This document shows positions 1 to 12,449 of a stretch of 64,000 bases of DNA, one piece after another. Location: assembly GCA_031216445.1 (NCBI GenBank), contig CM062218.1:3398001-3462000 (forward strand), given 5' to 3'. The position numbers were made by a program, and so were the translations under genes. The notes beneath the pieces were generated by a model. That model searched no databases. It was not told the DNA's origin and saw nothing but the letters and a program-made list of their open reading frames with translations. The DNA is from Lateolabrax maculatus (taxonomy: Eukaryota > Chordata > Actinopteri > Acropomatiformes > Lateolabracidae). Within the stretch, counting starts at the first letter, position 1. Every line of letters starts with the position of its first letter.

Positions 1-2320
1 TTATAGTGTCGTTTTTGTTGTTTTTTTGTCGTTTTTGTTGCTTATAGGGTCGTTTTTGTTGTTTATAGGGTCGTTTTTGTTGTTTTTTGTCGTTTTTTGT
101 TGTTTTTTTGTCCTTTTTGTTGCTCATTGTGTTGTTTTTGTTGTTTTTTCGTCGTTTTTGTTTTTTTTTGTCGTTTTTGTTTTTTTTCGTCGTTTTTGTT
201 GTTTATAGGGTCGTTTTTGTTGTTTTTTTGTCGTTTTTTTGTTTATAGTGTCGTTTTTGTTGTTTTTTCGTCGTTTTTGTTGCTTATAGGGTCGTTTTTG
301 TTGTTTATAGTGTCGTTTTTGTTGTTTTTTCGTCCTTTTTGTTGTTTATAGTGTCGTTTTTGTTGTTTTTTTGTCGTTTTTGTTGCTTATAGGGTCGTTT
401 TTGTTGTTTATAGTGTCGTTTTTGTTGTTTTTTCATCGTTTTTTTGTTTATAGTGTCGTTTTTGTTGTTTTTTCGTCCTTTTTGTTGTTTATAGTGTCGT
501 TTTTGTTGTTTTTTTTGTCGTTTTTGTTGCTTATAGGGTCGTTTTTGTTGTTTATAGTGTCGTTTTTGTTGTTTTTTCATCGTTTTTTTGTTTATAGTGT
601 CGTTTTTGTTGTTTTTTCGTCCTTTTTGTTGTTTATAGTGTCGTTTTTGTTGTTTTTTGTCGTTTTTGTTGCTTATAGGGTCGTTTTTGTTGTTTATAGT
701 GTCGTTTTTGTTGTTTTTTCATCGTTTATAGGGTCGTTTTTGTTGTTTTTTGTCGTTTTTTGTTGTTTATAGTGTCATTTTTGTTGTTTTTTGTCGTTTT
801 TTGTTGTTTTTTCGTCGTTTTTGTTGTTTATAGGGTCGTTTTTTGTCGTTTTTGTTGTTTATAGTGTCGTTGTTGTTGTTTTTTTGTCGTTGTTGTTGTT
901 TTTTTGTCGTTTTTGTTGTTTTTTTGTCGTTTTTGTTGCTTATAGGGTCGTTTTTGTTGTTTATAGTGTCGTTTTTGTTGTTTTTTCGTCCTTTTTGTTG
1001 TTTATAGTGTCGTTTTTGTTGTTTTTTTTGTCGTTTTTGTTGCTTATAGGGTCGTTTTTGTTGTTTATAGGGTCGTTTTTGTCGTTTTTTTGTCGTTTTT
1101 TTGTTGTTTTTTTGTCGTTTTTGTTGCTCATTGTGTCGTTTTTGTTGTTTTTTCGTCGTTTTTGTTTTTTTTCGTCGTTTTTGTTTTTTTTCGTCGTTTT
1201 TGTTGTTTATAGGGTCGTTTTTGTTGTTTTTTTGTCGTTTTTTTTGTTTATAGTGTCGTTTTTGTTGTTTTTTCGTCGTTTTTGTTGCTTATAGGGTCGT
1301 TTTTGTTTTTTTTGTCGTTTTTGTTGTTTATAGTGTCGTTTTTGTTGTTTTTTCGTTGTTTTTGTTGCTTATAGTGTCGTTTTTGTTGTTTTTTCGTCGT
1401 TTTTGTTTTTTTTTGTCGTTTTTGGTGTTCATAGGGTCGTTTTTGTTGTCTTTTGTCGTTTTTGTTTTTTTATAGTGTCGTTTTTTGTTGTTTATAGTGT
1501 CGTTTTTTTGTTGTTTTTTCGTCACTTTTGTTTATAGTGTCGTTTTTGTTGTTTTTTTGTCGTTTTTTTTGTTTTTTTGTCGTTTTTGTTGTTTACAGTG
1601 TCGTTTTTGTTGATTATAGGGTCGTTTTTGTTGTTTTTTGTCGTTGTTGTTGTTTATAGTGTCGTTTTTGTTGTTTTTTGTCGTTGTTGTTGTTTATAGT
1701 GTCGTTTTTGTTGTTTTTTGTCGTTTTTTGTCTTTTATAGTGTCGTTTTTGTTGTTTTTTGTTCTTTGTGTTGTTTTTTTCGTTGTTTTTGTTGTTTTTT
1801 CGTTGTTTTTGTTGCTTATGGTGTCGTTTTTGTTGTTTTTTGTCGTTTTTTGTTGTTTATAGTGTCGTTTTTGTTGTTTTTTGTGTCGTTTTTGTTGTTT
1901 ATAGTGTCGTTTTTTGTTGTTTTTTCGTCATTTTTGTTTATAGTGTCGTTTTTGTTGTTTTTTTGTCGTTTTTGTTGTTTACAGTGTCGTTTTGGTGATT
2001 ATAGTGTCGTTTTTGTTGTTTTTTTTGTCGTTTTTGTTTTTTCGTTGTTTTTCTTGTTTATAATGTCCTTTTTGTTTTTTATAGTGTCGGTTTTATTGCC
2101 TATAGTATTGTTTTTTGTCATTTTATGTATATAGTGTTGTTTTTTTAGTGTCATTTTTCTGTCGTTTTTTTAATTATAGTGTCGTTTTTGTCGTTTTTTA
2201 CCGTTTTTTCGTTTATAGTGTCATTTTTTGGTTGCTTTGGTCGTTTTCGTTTTTTATAGTGTTGTTTTTGATGTTTTTTGTTTTTTTGTCGTGTTGTTGT
2301 TGTTGTTGTTGTTGTTGAAA
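1..2320. repeat. TTTTTG-rich CpG minisatellite, runs off the left edge
   Basis: About 2.3 kb of a degenerate 20-21 base tandem unit of the form GTCGTTTTTGTTG followed by either TTTATAGT, CTTATAGG or a T-run. The plus strand is almost only T and G, and nearly every unit carries one CpG (GTCG). A higher-order period is visible: the variant TTTCATCG recurs near 434, 578 and 720, so blocks of about 143 bases have been copied as a unit. The array ends in a (GTT)n run at about 2293-2317. Long open frames here (for example 791-1294 plus, 305-580 minus) are low-complexity by-products of the repeat and not genes. Confidence 0.95.
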
Positions 2321-2352
2321 CTAAACTCAAAGATTTCTACTCAACTTGCGCG

Positions 2353-2370
2353 CACACACACACACACACA

Positions 2371-2412
<42 letters not shown>
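2353..2412. repeat. (CA)n microsatellite
   Basis: About 30 CA units with one TA interruption, directly after the minisatellite. Confidence 0.97.
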
Positions 2413-2414
<2 letters not shown>

Positions 2415-2558
2415 AGTTTGCCATTTTTTGACTTTTTCAAGCAATATGAGTAATGAGCTTTGGTTATATATCTTACTGTCATGTTAACCTCCATAAAACA
2501 AGCAGTCTGTCCAAGGACTGAGACAGCAGTTATCAGCAGTTGGTGGATATGACAAACA

Positions 2559-2561
<3 letters not shown>

Positions 2562-2590
<29 letters not shown>
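2562..2590. repeat. (CA)n microsatellite
   Basis: Second, shorter CA array about 150 bases downstream of the first. Confidence 0.95.
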
Positions 2591-2594
<4 letters not shown>

Positions 2595-2969
2595 CAAGAT
2601 TTTGACAGCTTTTAAATATCTAATCTGCTCATTCATACTTTCAGGTGTGAACTGTATTCAAACCAGAAAATTTCAAAATTCAACTTTTAACTCTCATTCA
2701 TACTATTTAGACCATTTCCCACTTTTCTTTCTAATTCGTACTCCCTCCACCTGCTTCAAGGAAGTTTAAGCAAGCAATCCAGTTTAACAAACTTTCAACA
2801 AACATTTCAACAAACATTCAACTATTCCACATCTTTCATACATTTTTGATATTATTCAACTTTTTGTGCTCATTTTCAGCAATCCAGTTTAGCGTCAGTC
2901 TTTCAGCAGTCAGCATTCACACCGCAGTTTCTTCAGAAATTGCCTTTTCTAGTTTCCTGTACTATGCAC

Positions 2970-3282
2970 CGTGGCCAAAAGTGTGTGGACATCAAAACTG
3001 TACGTCTTTCCGAGCGCATTAGTGAGGTCCATCACTGTTGGCTGATGAGGCCTGGCTCACAGTTCTTTTCTCACTATGTCTCACAATTTTTAATAAAATA
3101 CAATTAAATAATTCAAATGAAAATAGATGTAACAGACAAAAATGTGATTAATTTAGTCATATCAATAATTAATAGGAGTCCAACACACTTGTAAAAAGAT
3201 GGTGAAGATCTGACAGTGAGGGATGAACTGTTCCATCGTTTCTGAACAGCAAAATTAATGTCAAAATTGTCCATATTCTTTT

Positions 3283-3290
<8 letters not shown>
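2970..3290. mobile_element. Short Tc1/mariner-type non-autonomous element with inverted ends
   Basis: The left end reads TGGCCAAAAGTGTGTGGACA. The right end, near 3268-3288, reads TGTCCATATTCTTTTGGACA, an imperfect inverted copy. The inner sequence GAGGCCTGGCTCAC resembles the strand opposite a Tc1-type transposase C-terminus, as found in a widespread teleost repeat. The right end abuts a TA array, which fits TA-targeted insertion. No intact transposase frame remains. Confidence 0.6.

Positions 3291-3332
<42 letters not shown>
3286..3332. repeat. (TA)n microsatellite
   Basis: About 23 uninterrupted AT dinucleotides at the right edge of the preceding element. Confidence 0.95.
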
Positions 3333-3334
<2 letters not shown>

Positions 3335-5790
3335 ATATACGTAATATTCAATATGTTCTAGGAAAAATTATATTTTAAAATGTTTTAGTAACATTTTTGT
3401 ACATCTCAATATGAACAGTAGCACAGATACTCATCTGTTTCGAGCTAGTACATATAGCTTGAAAATAAATTAGTTGAACAGCATGGTTTTAATGTATTTT
3501 TATTTTTTAAATTTATATTAATAAAGTTCACATCATGCAGCCACTGGAATTGTCCTTTTAATAATGTATATAATGTTGTCAGAATACCACTAACATTGAT
3601 TTATGTGTTTTCAGCTCTGTTCCACCATCATCACAACAACAGGACACCGGAAACTGGATCCAGTTTTGAGTCGTCGGCCGCTGTGTTGGTTGTGAATCCC
3701 ATCTCACCTGCATCTGTGTCTGTAGCTTCCTGTGCATCACACCGAGATTAACTCCCACACACTGATCCCAAAGCAGATATGTGAAACACCAGAGAGCTGT
3801 AGAAACAACTCACAACATCATTTCATTCAGAAAGAATAGTTCTTTCAAATATTCTTGATAGGAAATGAAGCTGTTAAAGCCATTACATGATATGAGCCAT
3901 TTCCCATAATATTTAAGGGCTATGTGTGACGTCCTGAGTAGCAGGTGTTCCTCCTTTATGTGTCTGCATTGCCTCCCCAGTAGATGGCTCTCTGAACAGA
4001 GCTTTATCTTTGATCTGGCATGTTTTAGTCAATGCAGCAGCTCCCCCTGCAGGCACTGCAGAGTGCTACATCTCAAGAAAAGGCACCAGTGCTTTCTGTA
4101 TCCAACCTGATGCAAATTATGTGCAAAGAGCTGCAAAGCTCAGCTTAAGTGCAGGATACATTAACTATAAGACACAAATCAAAGAAGAAAATTCAGACAT
4201 TTTCTTTATTGTTCTAAAAATAGCACTTATTTTATGTCAATCAGCCTTATTATTATCAATGAAACAGATATTTCATTTTCTTGAATAATGTTGAAATTAG
4301 AGCATCAGGCTGTCTAACTTGTTTAAATACAAATCCTAAAAAAAGATTAGTTTGAGACACATAACACTCTTTTACCTCCATTTGCAAGAGATTTTCGCTT
4401 TTTTTTTTTTGGGAGATTTATACTGAACAGGGGAATAAATTACTCGTTTATTCCCATCCTCACACTGTGAATTGTGGAGTAGTGCAGCCTCGTTCACATT
4501 TTTCAAAATTTCTCTATTTAAAACAACTACTGTAGGTCTAAAGTGTGGTCTGATTACATTAAGATAATGTAAGTCGATTTAGAGATGCAACTTCGAAATG
4601 CTTAACTTTGCTTTATGGGATATGAACATTAAATCGCAAAGATTTCAAATCCTCTCTGACCGCAGATGCAACCCTCTCCAGAAATTGCCTTTATCATGCC
4701 ATCTACTTGTATTTATTGCCACAGGAATCAGGAATGATCCATTGTACAGTATTTAGTGTGTTTATAAAATCACTGAGCTCACTAAAAGTGGGATGACATA
4801 CTGTTGGTAAAATGTTTTAAGATATGTTCATAGAAATATATACGGGGTACATTAACATTCCTCTCTGGCATATTAAATCTATAAGTTTATGTTTACAATG
4901 TAAAATCATATTTGTGTTTACTACTGGGAACTTGTTATCAGCAGGCTTATTTTATTGTAACACTGAAATCAGTAGCCAAATCCTGACATGTATTCATTAC
5001 TGTCAATTATTTACATTTTACATACTTTTAATGCATTTGTTCTTTAAAGAATTAAATAAGCTTAGAATGAAATATAACACATTCTGCTGAATTTAGCAAT
5101 GGGGGTTTGTCTGCTGGCAGTAAAAAATACAGCCCGTCCAAACACAGCATCTCATCCCAATTAACTTGCCCATTCCCAAAATCCAGTTGAACTGAATAAA
5201 TGAGGTAAACCAGAGCAGGAATCTAGGCCCAGAAAGTCCTATTTTCTGCCTTATTTTGACCACTTACATCAGAGGGAATATCTGAAGTGGGGGTGCAAGT
5301 ATATAGTTGTTTCACTTTTTGCATTAAATATGTAGTAAACTATTAATGTCCACCTGATTTAGATGTTGAGAGATCAGTCTTGCTGCATCCCCTGTACCTC
5401 CTCAATGCTCACTTCTGTAACAACCAGTCTAATGTTAAAGACAAAACAGACTGAGACGACTTATCACCTCAATATAATGTGCTGTAAGGAGTGTGATGCT
5501 ACTAAGTGCACATGCAATCAATTTTCCTGCTATTTACATGTTTGTGAAACAACCATGAGGCTTTTTAACTGGAAAAAATGTTTAGGGAGCTGCAGTCTAA
5601 CTGCTGCAACAGCCCTGTTGTGAACTCATGACCTTCAGGACTAAATACTGGATGTTTTATGAAAGTAAGAAGAGATCTTGATAAACTGTACAGTAATGAA
5701 ATACAGTTCCAGATGCAGAAGGAGTTCAGCATGAGTCTGAAACAGTACAGAGGCTTGACAGCAGATTCAGACAATCTGAGGAAAAATATT
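3333..5790. other. AT-rich intergenic DNA, no gene recognised
   Basis: Open frames in this stretch are all under 95 residues, lack splice-site support and match no protein family that I recognise. No tandem array is visible. Confidence 0.6.
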
Positions 5791-5793
5791 TTT

Positions 5794-6090
5794 TTAAAGG
5801 AGTAGTGAAGACTTTTTTGGAAATACACTTATTCACTTTCTTGCCGAGCGTTGAAGATGAGAAGATCGATACCACTCTCATGTCTGTACATTTAACATGA
5901 AGCTGGAGCCAGCAGTCGAGTAGTTTATCTTAGCTTAGCTTAGCATAAAGACTGGAAATGGGGGGAAACAGCTAGCATGCCTCTGTCCAAAGGGAACAAA
6001 ATATGCCAAGCAGCACTTCTATGTCGCACTAATTAACACATTTTATCTTGTTTATTTATATTTCCCAAAATGTTGAAGTATTCCTTTAAT
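5794..6090. mobile_element. Teleost MITE-like repeat with TTAAAGGA-type ends
   Basis: The left end reads TTAAAGGAGTAGTGAAG and the right end, reverse-complemented, reads ATTAAAGGAATACTTCAAC, so the element has inverted termini. The inner phrases (CTTTCTTGCCGAGCGTTGA, ACCACTCTCATGTCTGTAC, TTAGCTTAGCATAAAGACTG) match from memory a very common short repeat of percomorph genomes. It has no coding capacity. Confidence 0.75.
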
Positions 6091-8039
6091 TTATTTTAAT
6101 ACTGAGTGACATTATATCTAAAGGAACGAACCTACCTGATGCTATTATCCCCATGCGGGTTATTTCAGATTGTAAAATTAAATAAAACTGAACCCATGTA
6201 TACTGCTAGAGATTTGAACACATCAGTCTCAGGACTGCAAGCAGGAAAAACAAAATGATTGTCTTACTTCTTCTGATGAATGTCTTAATGGCAGCAAATG
6301 ATATGTTAATGTGTGAGCTGAAGAGGCTTTGGCTGATTGTGAATATAGATGGTGTTTACGGGACATTTCTTGACTGTGAATTAATTTTGTTTGCATAGAT
6401 TTTGGAGGTTTGCCGTGATCAAATCACATGAACTGTACTTAACTGGCATTAAGATATAGGGCTGATTGATATGATATGTTGATATGTGTGTTGTGTTTAC
6501 ATTGCTCGTATTGCTGGCTGAAATATATAATGTCTCCCATTTCTCACTCATTCCACTCTGGCTGTAAAATCACTGGACTAACACTTTTGATTTATGACCA
6601 ATTTAATGAGAAAGAGGCAATAAATCCTTACAAAGGATGTGTGATGACATGTTCTTATTTGAACACTTGGAGCACTTACACAATATCGTAAATAGTTGCA
6701 TAAACTACAAAGTTAAATCTGATAAATTCACATTCAACTGTTTACACTGCTATGGGTGAAATAGTATTTGTATGAGGTATAATCTGAATTATTTCTCTTG
6801 TGCTAGACTTAAATAAGTTTAGATTAATCCTGAGGGTGGTGCCAAAACTCTGTTGTGATTAAACATTTACATCTCCTGATGCCTGAATCAATGCAAAACC
6901 ATTTAGCTCTTATGTGGTCCCATATCTCCTACAGTAAATTGGAAAATCGAAACCTTAGAACATAAAGACTGTAAAAAGGTTTTGTGATATTAGATGTGGC
7001 TACTGTACTCGTGATTTATGATTCACCAGCAAGTCTTTTCAACACACCACAGCTGTACGTGGGCTGAGTAACTTTCAAACGTTATCTGAAGGTCAAGAGG
7101 GAAGCAATCAGTCAAAAATACCAGCGGGACATGACAGGGTCGGAGAGGAACACGGCCACCGGAGAAGTGTCGAATGGGAGGAGAGAGGCTGATGAACTGG
7201 CCTTTGACACAGAGCAGGAAGTCAGTGGTGACAGAAAGGCAGCCAGAGGAAAGGCCGCTTGTTGGTTTAATGTTTTGAAGGATAATTATGGTTGATTACA
7301 ATGTTTGGTCTAATGCAGATCTGAACAGCAATATTTCTACAGAAAAGCCAGGCTTCTTAGTAGTCAGTGGTGACTTGGCGAGTGTTGTTACTGTCATTAG
7401 GGATGATGGCCAACACCATGAAAATAAGATCCACCACTTCACCACGGGCCGAGAGATCCCGCTATTATAGGCTACAACGTAAGAAGGTAGTTAGAGAGGA
7501 AAGAGAGACAGCCACGGCGGAAGTGAGAAATATTGCATGAGGTCACGACATGACCTCAATAAGCAGTAGCTTTTAACTCTGCTGACAGACGGAAAAAGAG
7601 AGCGACAGACAGACTGAGGGCGAGAAGAGGAAACCAGTGGCAGGTTCAGATCTCGCTGGCCTCTCCGGAGCTTCGCCAGGAACACGATTCATCTTCTTCT
7701 GATTTTCTTGTCACCTGTCTTCGACTCTGAGGCCATTTTAGCTTTTGGTATTTGTCCACTAAAAGTGTGACAGCACTGAACACGATCTGATCACAGGTCT
7801 GTAGGCTTGAACTTTAGACCATGTATTACTGTGTTGATATGTGATGATGTGTGTTTTGATCTGGTTCACCTCCTGTTCTGTAACACACACCGAGCAGCAC
7901 GTCTCTCCAGAACACCATCACTTGTGTCATTTTGATGGATTCATTCAGATCATATATTGCAGAGAAATTGAGGACTGATATCCCTGCGTGCTCGCTGAAC
8001 TTTCCCATCTATAATCATCAGTGTGATGAGGGATCAGAT
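6091..8039. other. Intergenic DNA, no gene recognised
   Basis: Somewhat GC-richer patches lie near 7090-7260 and 7490-7690. The short open frames there (7288-7470 plus, 7491-7685 minus) resemble no known family and have no convincing splice sites. Confidence 0.5.
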
Positions 8040-8300
8040 TTAAAGGTTCAGCACGTGAAACCCAAAATGTCAACCTCATGGGGGTGCCAAAGGAAAACTC
8101 AGGGAATAAGCAAAGCCATAAGGATGCAGCGTATGGAAATGCTGCATCCTAAAAAGGGCTTGAGGAAAAGTCAGGGGATCACCAAAACTATTAGGATTTA
8201 TCCTCTGGGCATCTTGAATATTTGCACCAAATTTCATGGAAATCCATCCAACAGTTGTTAAGATATTTCAGTCTGGATCAAAGTTGACATTACTAAAAAA
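8040..8300. repeat. Dispersed teleost repeat (CAAATTTCATGGAAATCC type)
   Basis: Contains AAAAGTCAGGGGATCACCAA and a tail reading ACCAAATTTCATGGAAATCC then ATCCAACAGTTGTTAAGATA. Part of it is duplicated in tandem, because two diverged AGGAAAA(C/G)TCAGGG segments occur about 80 bases apart. Relatives lie at about 22990-23285 and 42820-42975. Confidence 0.7.
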
Positions 8301-8856
8301 TAAACTATTGTTCTTAATTATGGTTTTAATGATCTATTTACAGTTGGCATCAGTAAGTCCATCACTCAGCAACAACAACAAAAAACAGTAATGCTAATAA
8401 TATACGTTATAAAACTGTCATCGTCTCTTCACTGCAAAATTCAGGATTGAGTCTGTCTGTCTGACCAGTCTGGTAGGGGTCAGACAGACAGACTAGATGG
8501 CCAACACACTCCTGGAGGACTTATGTGACTAAGTCTAATCTTAGCTTAGCATCAGTTTCAAAGCTACCTACATCAGCACTTCATAAAATAAATAGACAAG
8601 TACATTTTTTATTTGGCTCGAGGTTGTCATGAGAGGAACTCAGAGCCGATGCCCACAGATGGTGTCGCAGTCAGAAAACGACATGTACCCATTACAGGAG
8701 ATCTGTTTGCCTCCTTCAGATCCAAATGAGGTACTGGACTGCACTCACGTGCTGTTCTGAAGCTACAACGCCAGCAGAACTCCAGGTTCCTTTCAAGTCA
8801 GGTGCTAAACAATACTGCAGTGCTGCGCTTTTTAGACACAAGGGGCTCTCGAGAAC

Positions 8857-9016
8857 GTTTGTTGGTTGGTTGGTTTGTTGGTTGGTTGGTTGGTTGGTTT
8901 GTTGGTTGGTTGGTTGGTTGGTTTGTTGGTTGGTTGGTTGGTTGGTTGGTTGGTTTGTTGGTTGGTTGGTTGGTGTGTTGGTTGGTTGGTTGGTTGGTTG
9001 GTTGGTTGGTTGGTTG
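8857..9016. repeat. (GGTT)n tetranucleotide array
   Basis: About 160 bases of TTGG units with interspersed GTTTG and GTGTG variants. Because 4 and 3 share no factor, every frame stays open and gives WLVG or NQPT repeat peptides, which are not genes. Confidence 0.97.
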
Positions 9017-9539
9017 ATTTTGAGAGGTCATCTTGAGATGAGAGAATCCCTGGTAGTAAATAGGCACTAGTTTCAGGATTAATGTTATTACTGATCTCAA
9101 CTGGCCTCAGTTAGGCCACTATGGTTTAAAAGGTCCAGAAAGACACACCATTGATTTACTGTCACAGACTTAAACAGCAGAAACATCTTGTTTATTACAA
9201 GTTTTAAGCACATAACTGTTCTCTCCTGGGACGCATTCACTCGGCTGAAACCCTTCTTACATTTAAACTCCACACACAGTGTGAGATGTGGCTATGAATG
9301 TCAGACTGTCTGTTTTTTGGAAAGGTACAGAAATTATTGGATGCAGTCCCCAGTGGGATCTACGGGTTTCAGATGCTGTTCGACCATCCAGCAGGCATAA
9401 CAACACCTTCACACTGAACCTCTTTGGTACGTCTGTCCTTCTCAGCATCCCTTTCAGCTTCCTTGTTTTACAAATGTAAGACATACCTGGCAGCAGGACC
9501 CAACGGTATGCTGCTCTTGTCAACTTCTAGCCTTTCTTT

Positions 9540-9769
9540 TCTCACTTTCTCACTGACACTTTGGCCGGACACACACATACTTCTATACTTGTGAGGACTC
9601 ACATTGACATAATAGATTCCCCAACCCTCACCCTAACCCTAACCTAAACTTAACTCTAACCTGAACCTTAAAATCAAGTCTTAAACAGCCCTTTGAAGTT
9701 GTGAGTAATGTCCCCACTCTGTTGGTTAAACACTTGTTCTGGTCCTCACTGTGAAGCAAGTAGCCTACA

Positions 9770-9806
<37 letters not shown>
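9540..9806. repeat. Dispersed repeat (TTGTGAGGACTCACATTGAC type) ending in (CA)n
   Basis: The phrase TTGTGAGGACTCACATTGAC is followed by CCCTAACCCTAACCTAAAC, GTCCCCACTCTGTTGG and TCTGGTCCTCACTGTG. A CA array of about 36 bases closes the element (9771-9806). Diverged relatives occur near 12190-12300, 19830-19960 and 46080-46270. The telomere-like CCCTAA units are part of this family. Confidence 0.65.
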
Positions 9807-9809
<3 letters not shown>

Positions 9810-9810
9810 C

Positions 9811-12430
9811 TCACTCACTGTTACACAATCCTGGCATACTTAAGACACATAGTGTTAATGCAACATATCAGGTGAAATGTCAGGAGTGGAGTTTGGACTG
9901 GAATAGTCCACAGGCCACCAGCCAGTGCCGCCGCCCCCCCTCGGACCCTCAGGCCGGCTTCCCAACTGTGATACGATAATGAAACTGTCTCCCTTTAACT
10001 AGCTCGCTAATTCATGAGTTTTGGCTCAGTGTGGTTTGTGAGATAACTTGCAGTTGTTACTCCTCACAGATGATCTCATTATCTCAACTCTGCCACTTTT
10101 ACAACATCTAGAATGTATTGGCTTAAACCAGCAGATATATAGGCTGAATATTTGCCACAGCAGTGTGAGTGAGGTGCTGCTGGGTAAAGCAGGGGCTGGA
10201 GTGGGGACAGAGAGTCTAATGGTCAAAGGTTAGACTCACTCATGATCACTTTTTGCTTTGAAGCTTTCGGGGAACCCTGAACCAACACCTCGACAGGATG
10301 ATTTATGTGGTGTGTGTGTTTGTGTTAGGTGGGCTCATTGGCAGTGGGTCAGTGTGTGTGAATACTTGCTGGCTTGTTTATGTGTGTGTCTGAGTAAAAT
10401 AACGGTGTAAATCCTGCTTTAGTGTCCTGTCATACCTGTATCTCCCCCTTTTGACTAAACCAAGCCTTAAAAACATATTTACAAAAGCTTTATGTGTTTA
10501 TACATATAGCTGTTTATGGCTTGTGTGTAAAAACCTTCACTGAGGCCTCAGAGGGAGGAACGGATCAGGTAAACAAGGGTCTTTCTTCAGCACTGGATTT
10601 ACTATTTAAACTCTGTACCACCTCAGATCACAGCTCTCCTTTTTCACTTGTCCTAGTGTGTTTTTGAGTGTGGAATGGGCTCATCGTTGCCCCTTGTGGC
10701 CGTTGGGGGAAAAACACACATGGTTGGTTTGGCAAATGTACTTCTGGTTAACCTCCGTTAAAGAGCAGCGCACAGCTGCTTCCCTGAGCTTTTCTTTGAA
10801 ACCATCTGGGAATGTGTCCCATTCATTAAATGAGACAACCCCAAACTGGGCAAAGAGTGAAGCCTGTCATTACAAATTATACATGTCAGTGGGATTTTTA
10901 ATGAGGTTGTCTTACTTCTGGGACAGAAGCCGGGACTCCATTTACACTTCTGCTCTTAATAACTGTTCTGAGGACAATTAACAGGAAATAAAGACATATT
11001 GAGTTAGTGTTTTTCTTCTATGATTCTTCATCATAATTTTATTTTTAAGGAGATCTGGGGCTGAGAGTAGTTTTTACGTCTTTACATAGGCAGAATAAAT
11101 GTATCTTGCAGCAGTTTTTTTGTTTTGTGTTTGTTCTCAGCTTGTTATTTACGATTCCTCTGGTTTTTAGTATCCTGGGCATCGGTTCACATCTGTCACG
11201 GCTCCTTCTCTCCCTCTGACCTCACCGTCCTCTCACTCTGTGAATGCTGCCGCCTCTCCCTTTTCCACAGAAGTGTCAAAGATCAAATGTTTTCTGGCAA
11301 ACAAATTGTACAGTAGCCGGCCCTACCACCGTCACAGCCTGGGAAACGGCACCAGAACTAAGACTGTGAATAAACCTGCCTGCATAAACAAAATAGCTAA
11401 CATGCAGTTAAATATACAATATTTTGGTATCAGAAGCTTTCTGGTTTCTGTTTGAAGTCTGTGTAGTATTGACTAATCATGTTTGAGCGAGCTTTGCCTG
11501 TAAACAGTCTGTGTGGAGAGCAAAAGAGGCAGAATGCAATCTAGGATCCCTTCAGCTCTGATGACGCTTTCGCTTTTTGTTAGCTTTTTAAAATCTGCAT
11601 TCATATGCAGATATCTGTAGAGATTAGCCGAAATGTCGTCTGGACCTAAAACACAAAAAGTAAGCACTAATCGGACTGTGAACTATGACTGGCACACGGC
11701 AGAGGAAGTCTTGGTCCGTATATCCGATATCCCGATATCCACTGGCTACAGCAGGAGCCCCAAAATATTGGCCATTGCCCCCAGAGGCTAAACTGTCAGA
11801 CGATAGCCGATGGGTCCTGAGATGTACACAGTTCAAAAGTAAATCACGTTGTCATTCATTATGTCCCTGACATTCACAATCCCTAAAGTTTAACTAGCAC
11901 CTGGATATATGAGCTACTGATATTGACCAGGCTTGACATTTGGACCATTGCCTCTCAGAGATCCAGTGTGGTTCACTGTGCTGAAATCCACCTGTGCAGT
12001 AGGTATCGAGCTGATTGTATCGGCATGACAAACTGTGTGTTCAGTGTGTGACTTGGCTGGACCGTGAGGCTGAGGGGTCAGGGCTGAGGGCCGCGGCACA
12101 TACATGGTGCTGAAAGGTTGTAGTGTCAAATTTACGACTGAGGATCTATTTTTGAAAACATCTGGGGAAGCTCTCCAGATGGTCCTCGCTCTGTGTGTCG
12201 GTGTGTGTGCGCACTTGTTCATGCGTGCATGTGATCTATTTGCATTGGTGTATAATCTTACGAGGACATTATTGAGGTATGAACATGCCAGGCCGTGTTT
12301 TTAAGGTCAACATACTAAAAATCAGTCTGAATATCAATTTATTTGCACAACACTGGCAGATGTGAGTCTTTATGATGTAAAGTAAAATCATGGGATGATT
12401 CATGGTACTTTCAAGTTATTCAAAAGAGCC
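9811..12430. other. Intergenic DNA, no gene recognised
   Basis: Several open frames of 60-107 residues overlap one another on both strands with no splice support or family resemblance. A diverged copy of the GAGGACATTATTGAGGTATG repeat type lies near 12190-12300. Confidence 0.5.
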
Positions 12431-12449
12431 TTTTACAAAAAACAATAAC

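Noticed and set aside
26..2134. Many open reading frames of 60-167 residues in the minisatellite
   Set aside because: They are made only of F, V, L, S and C (or K, Q and N on the other strand), follow the repeat unit, and have no splice or start context.
8726..9100. WLVG and NQPT repeat proteins
   Set aside because: Translation of the GGTT array. A tetranucleotide repeat without stop codons stays open in all frames.
9618..9650. Telomere-like CCCTAA units
   Set aside because: Only about three imperfect units, embedded in a dispersed repeat that contains them as part of its own sequence. Not an interstitial telomere.
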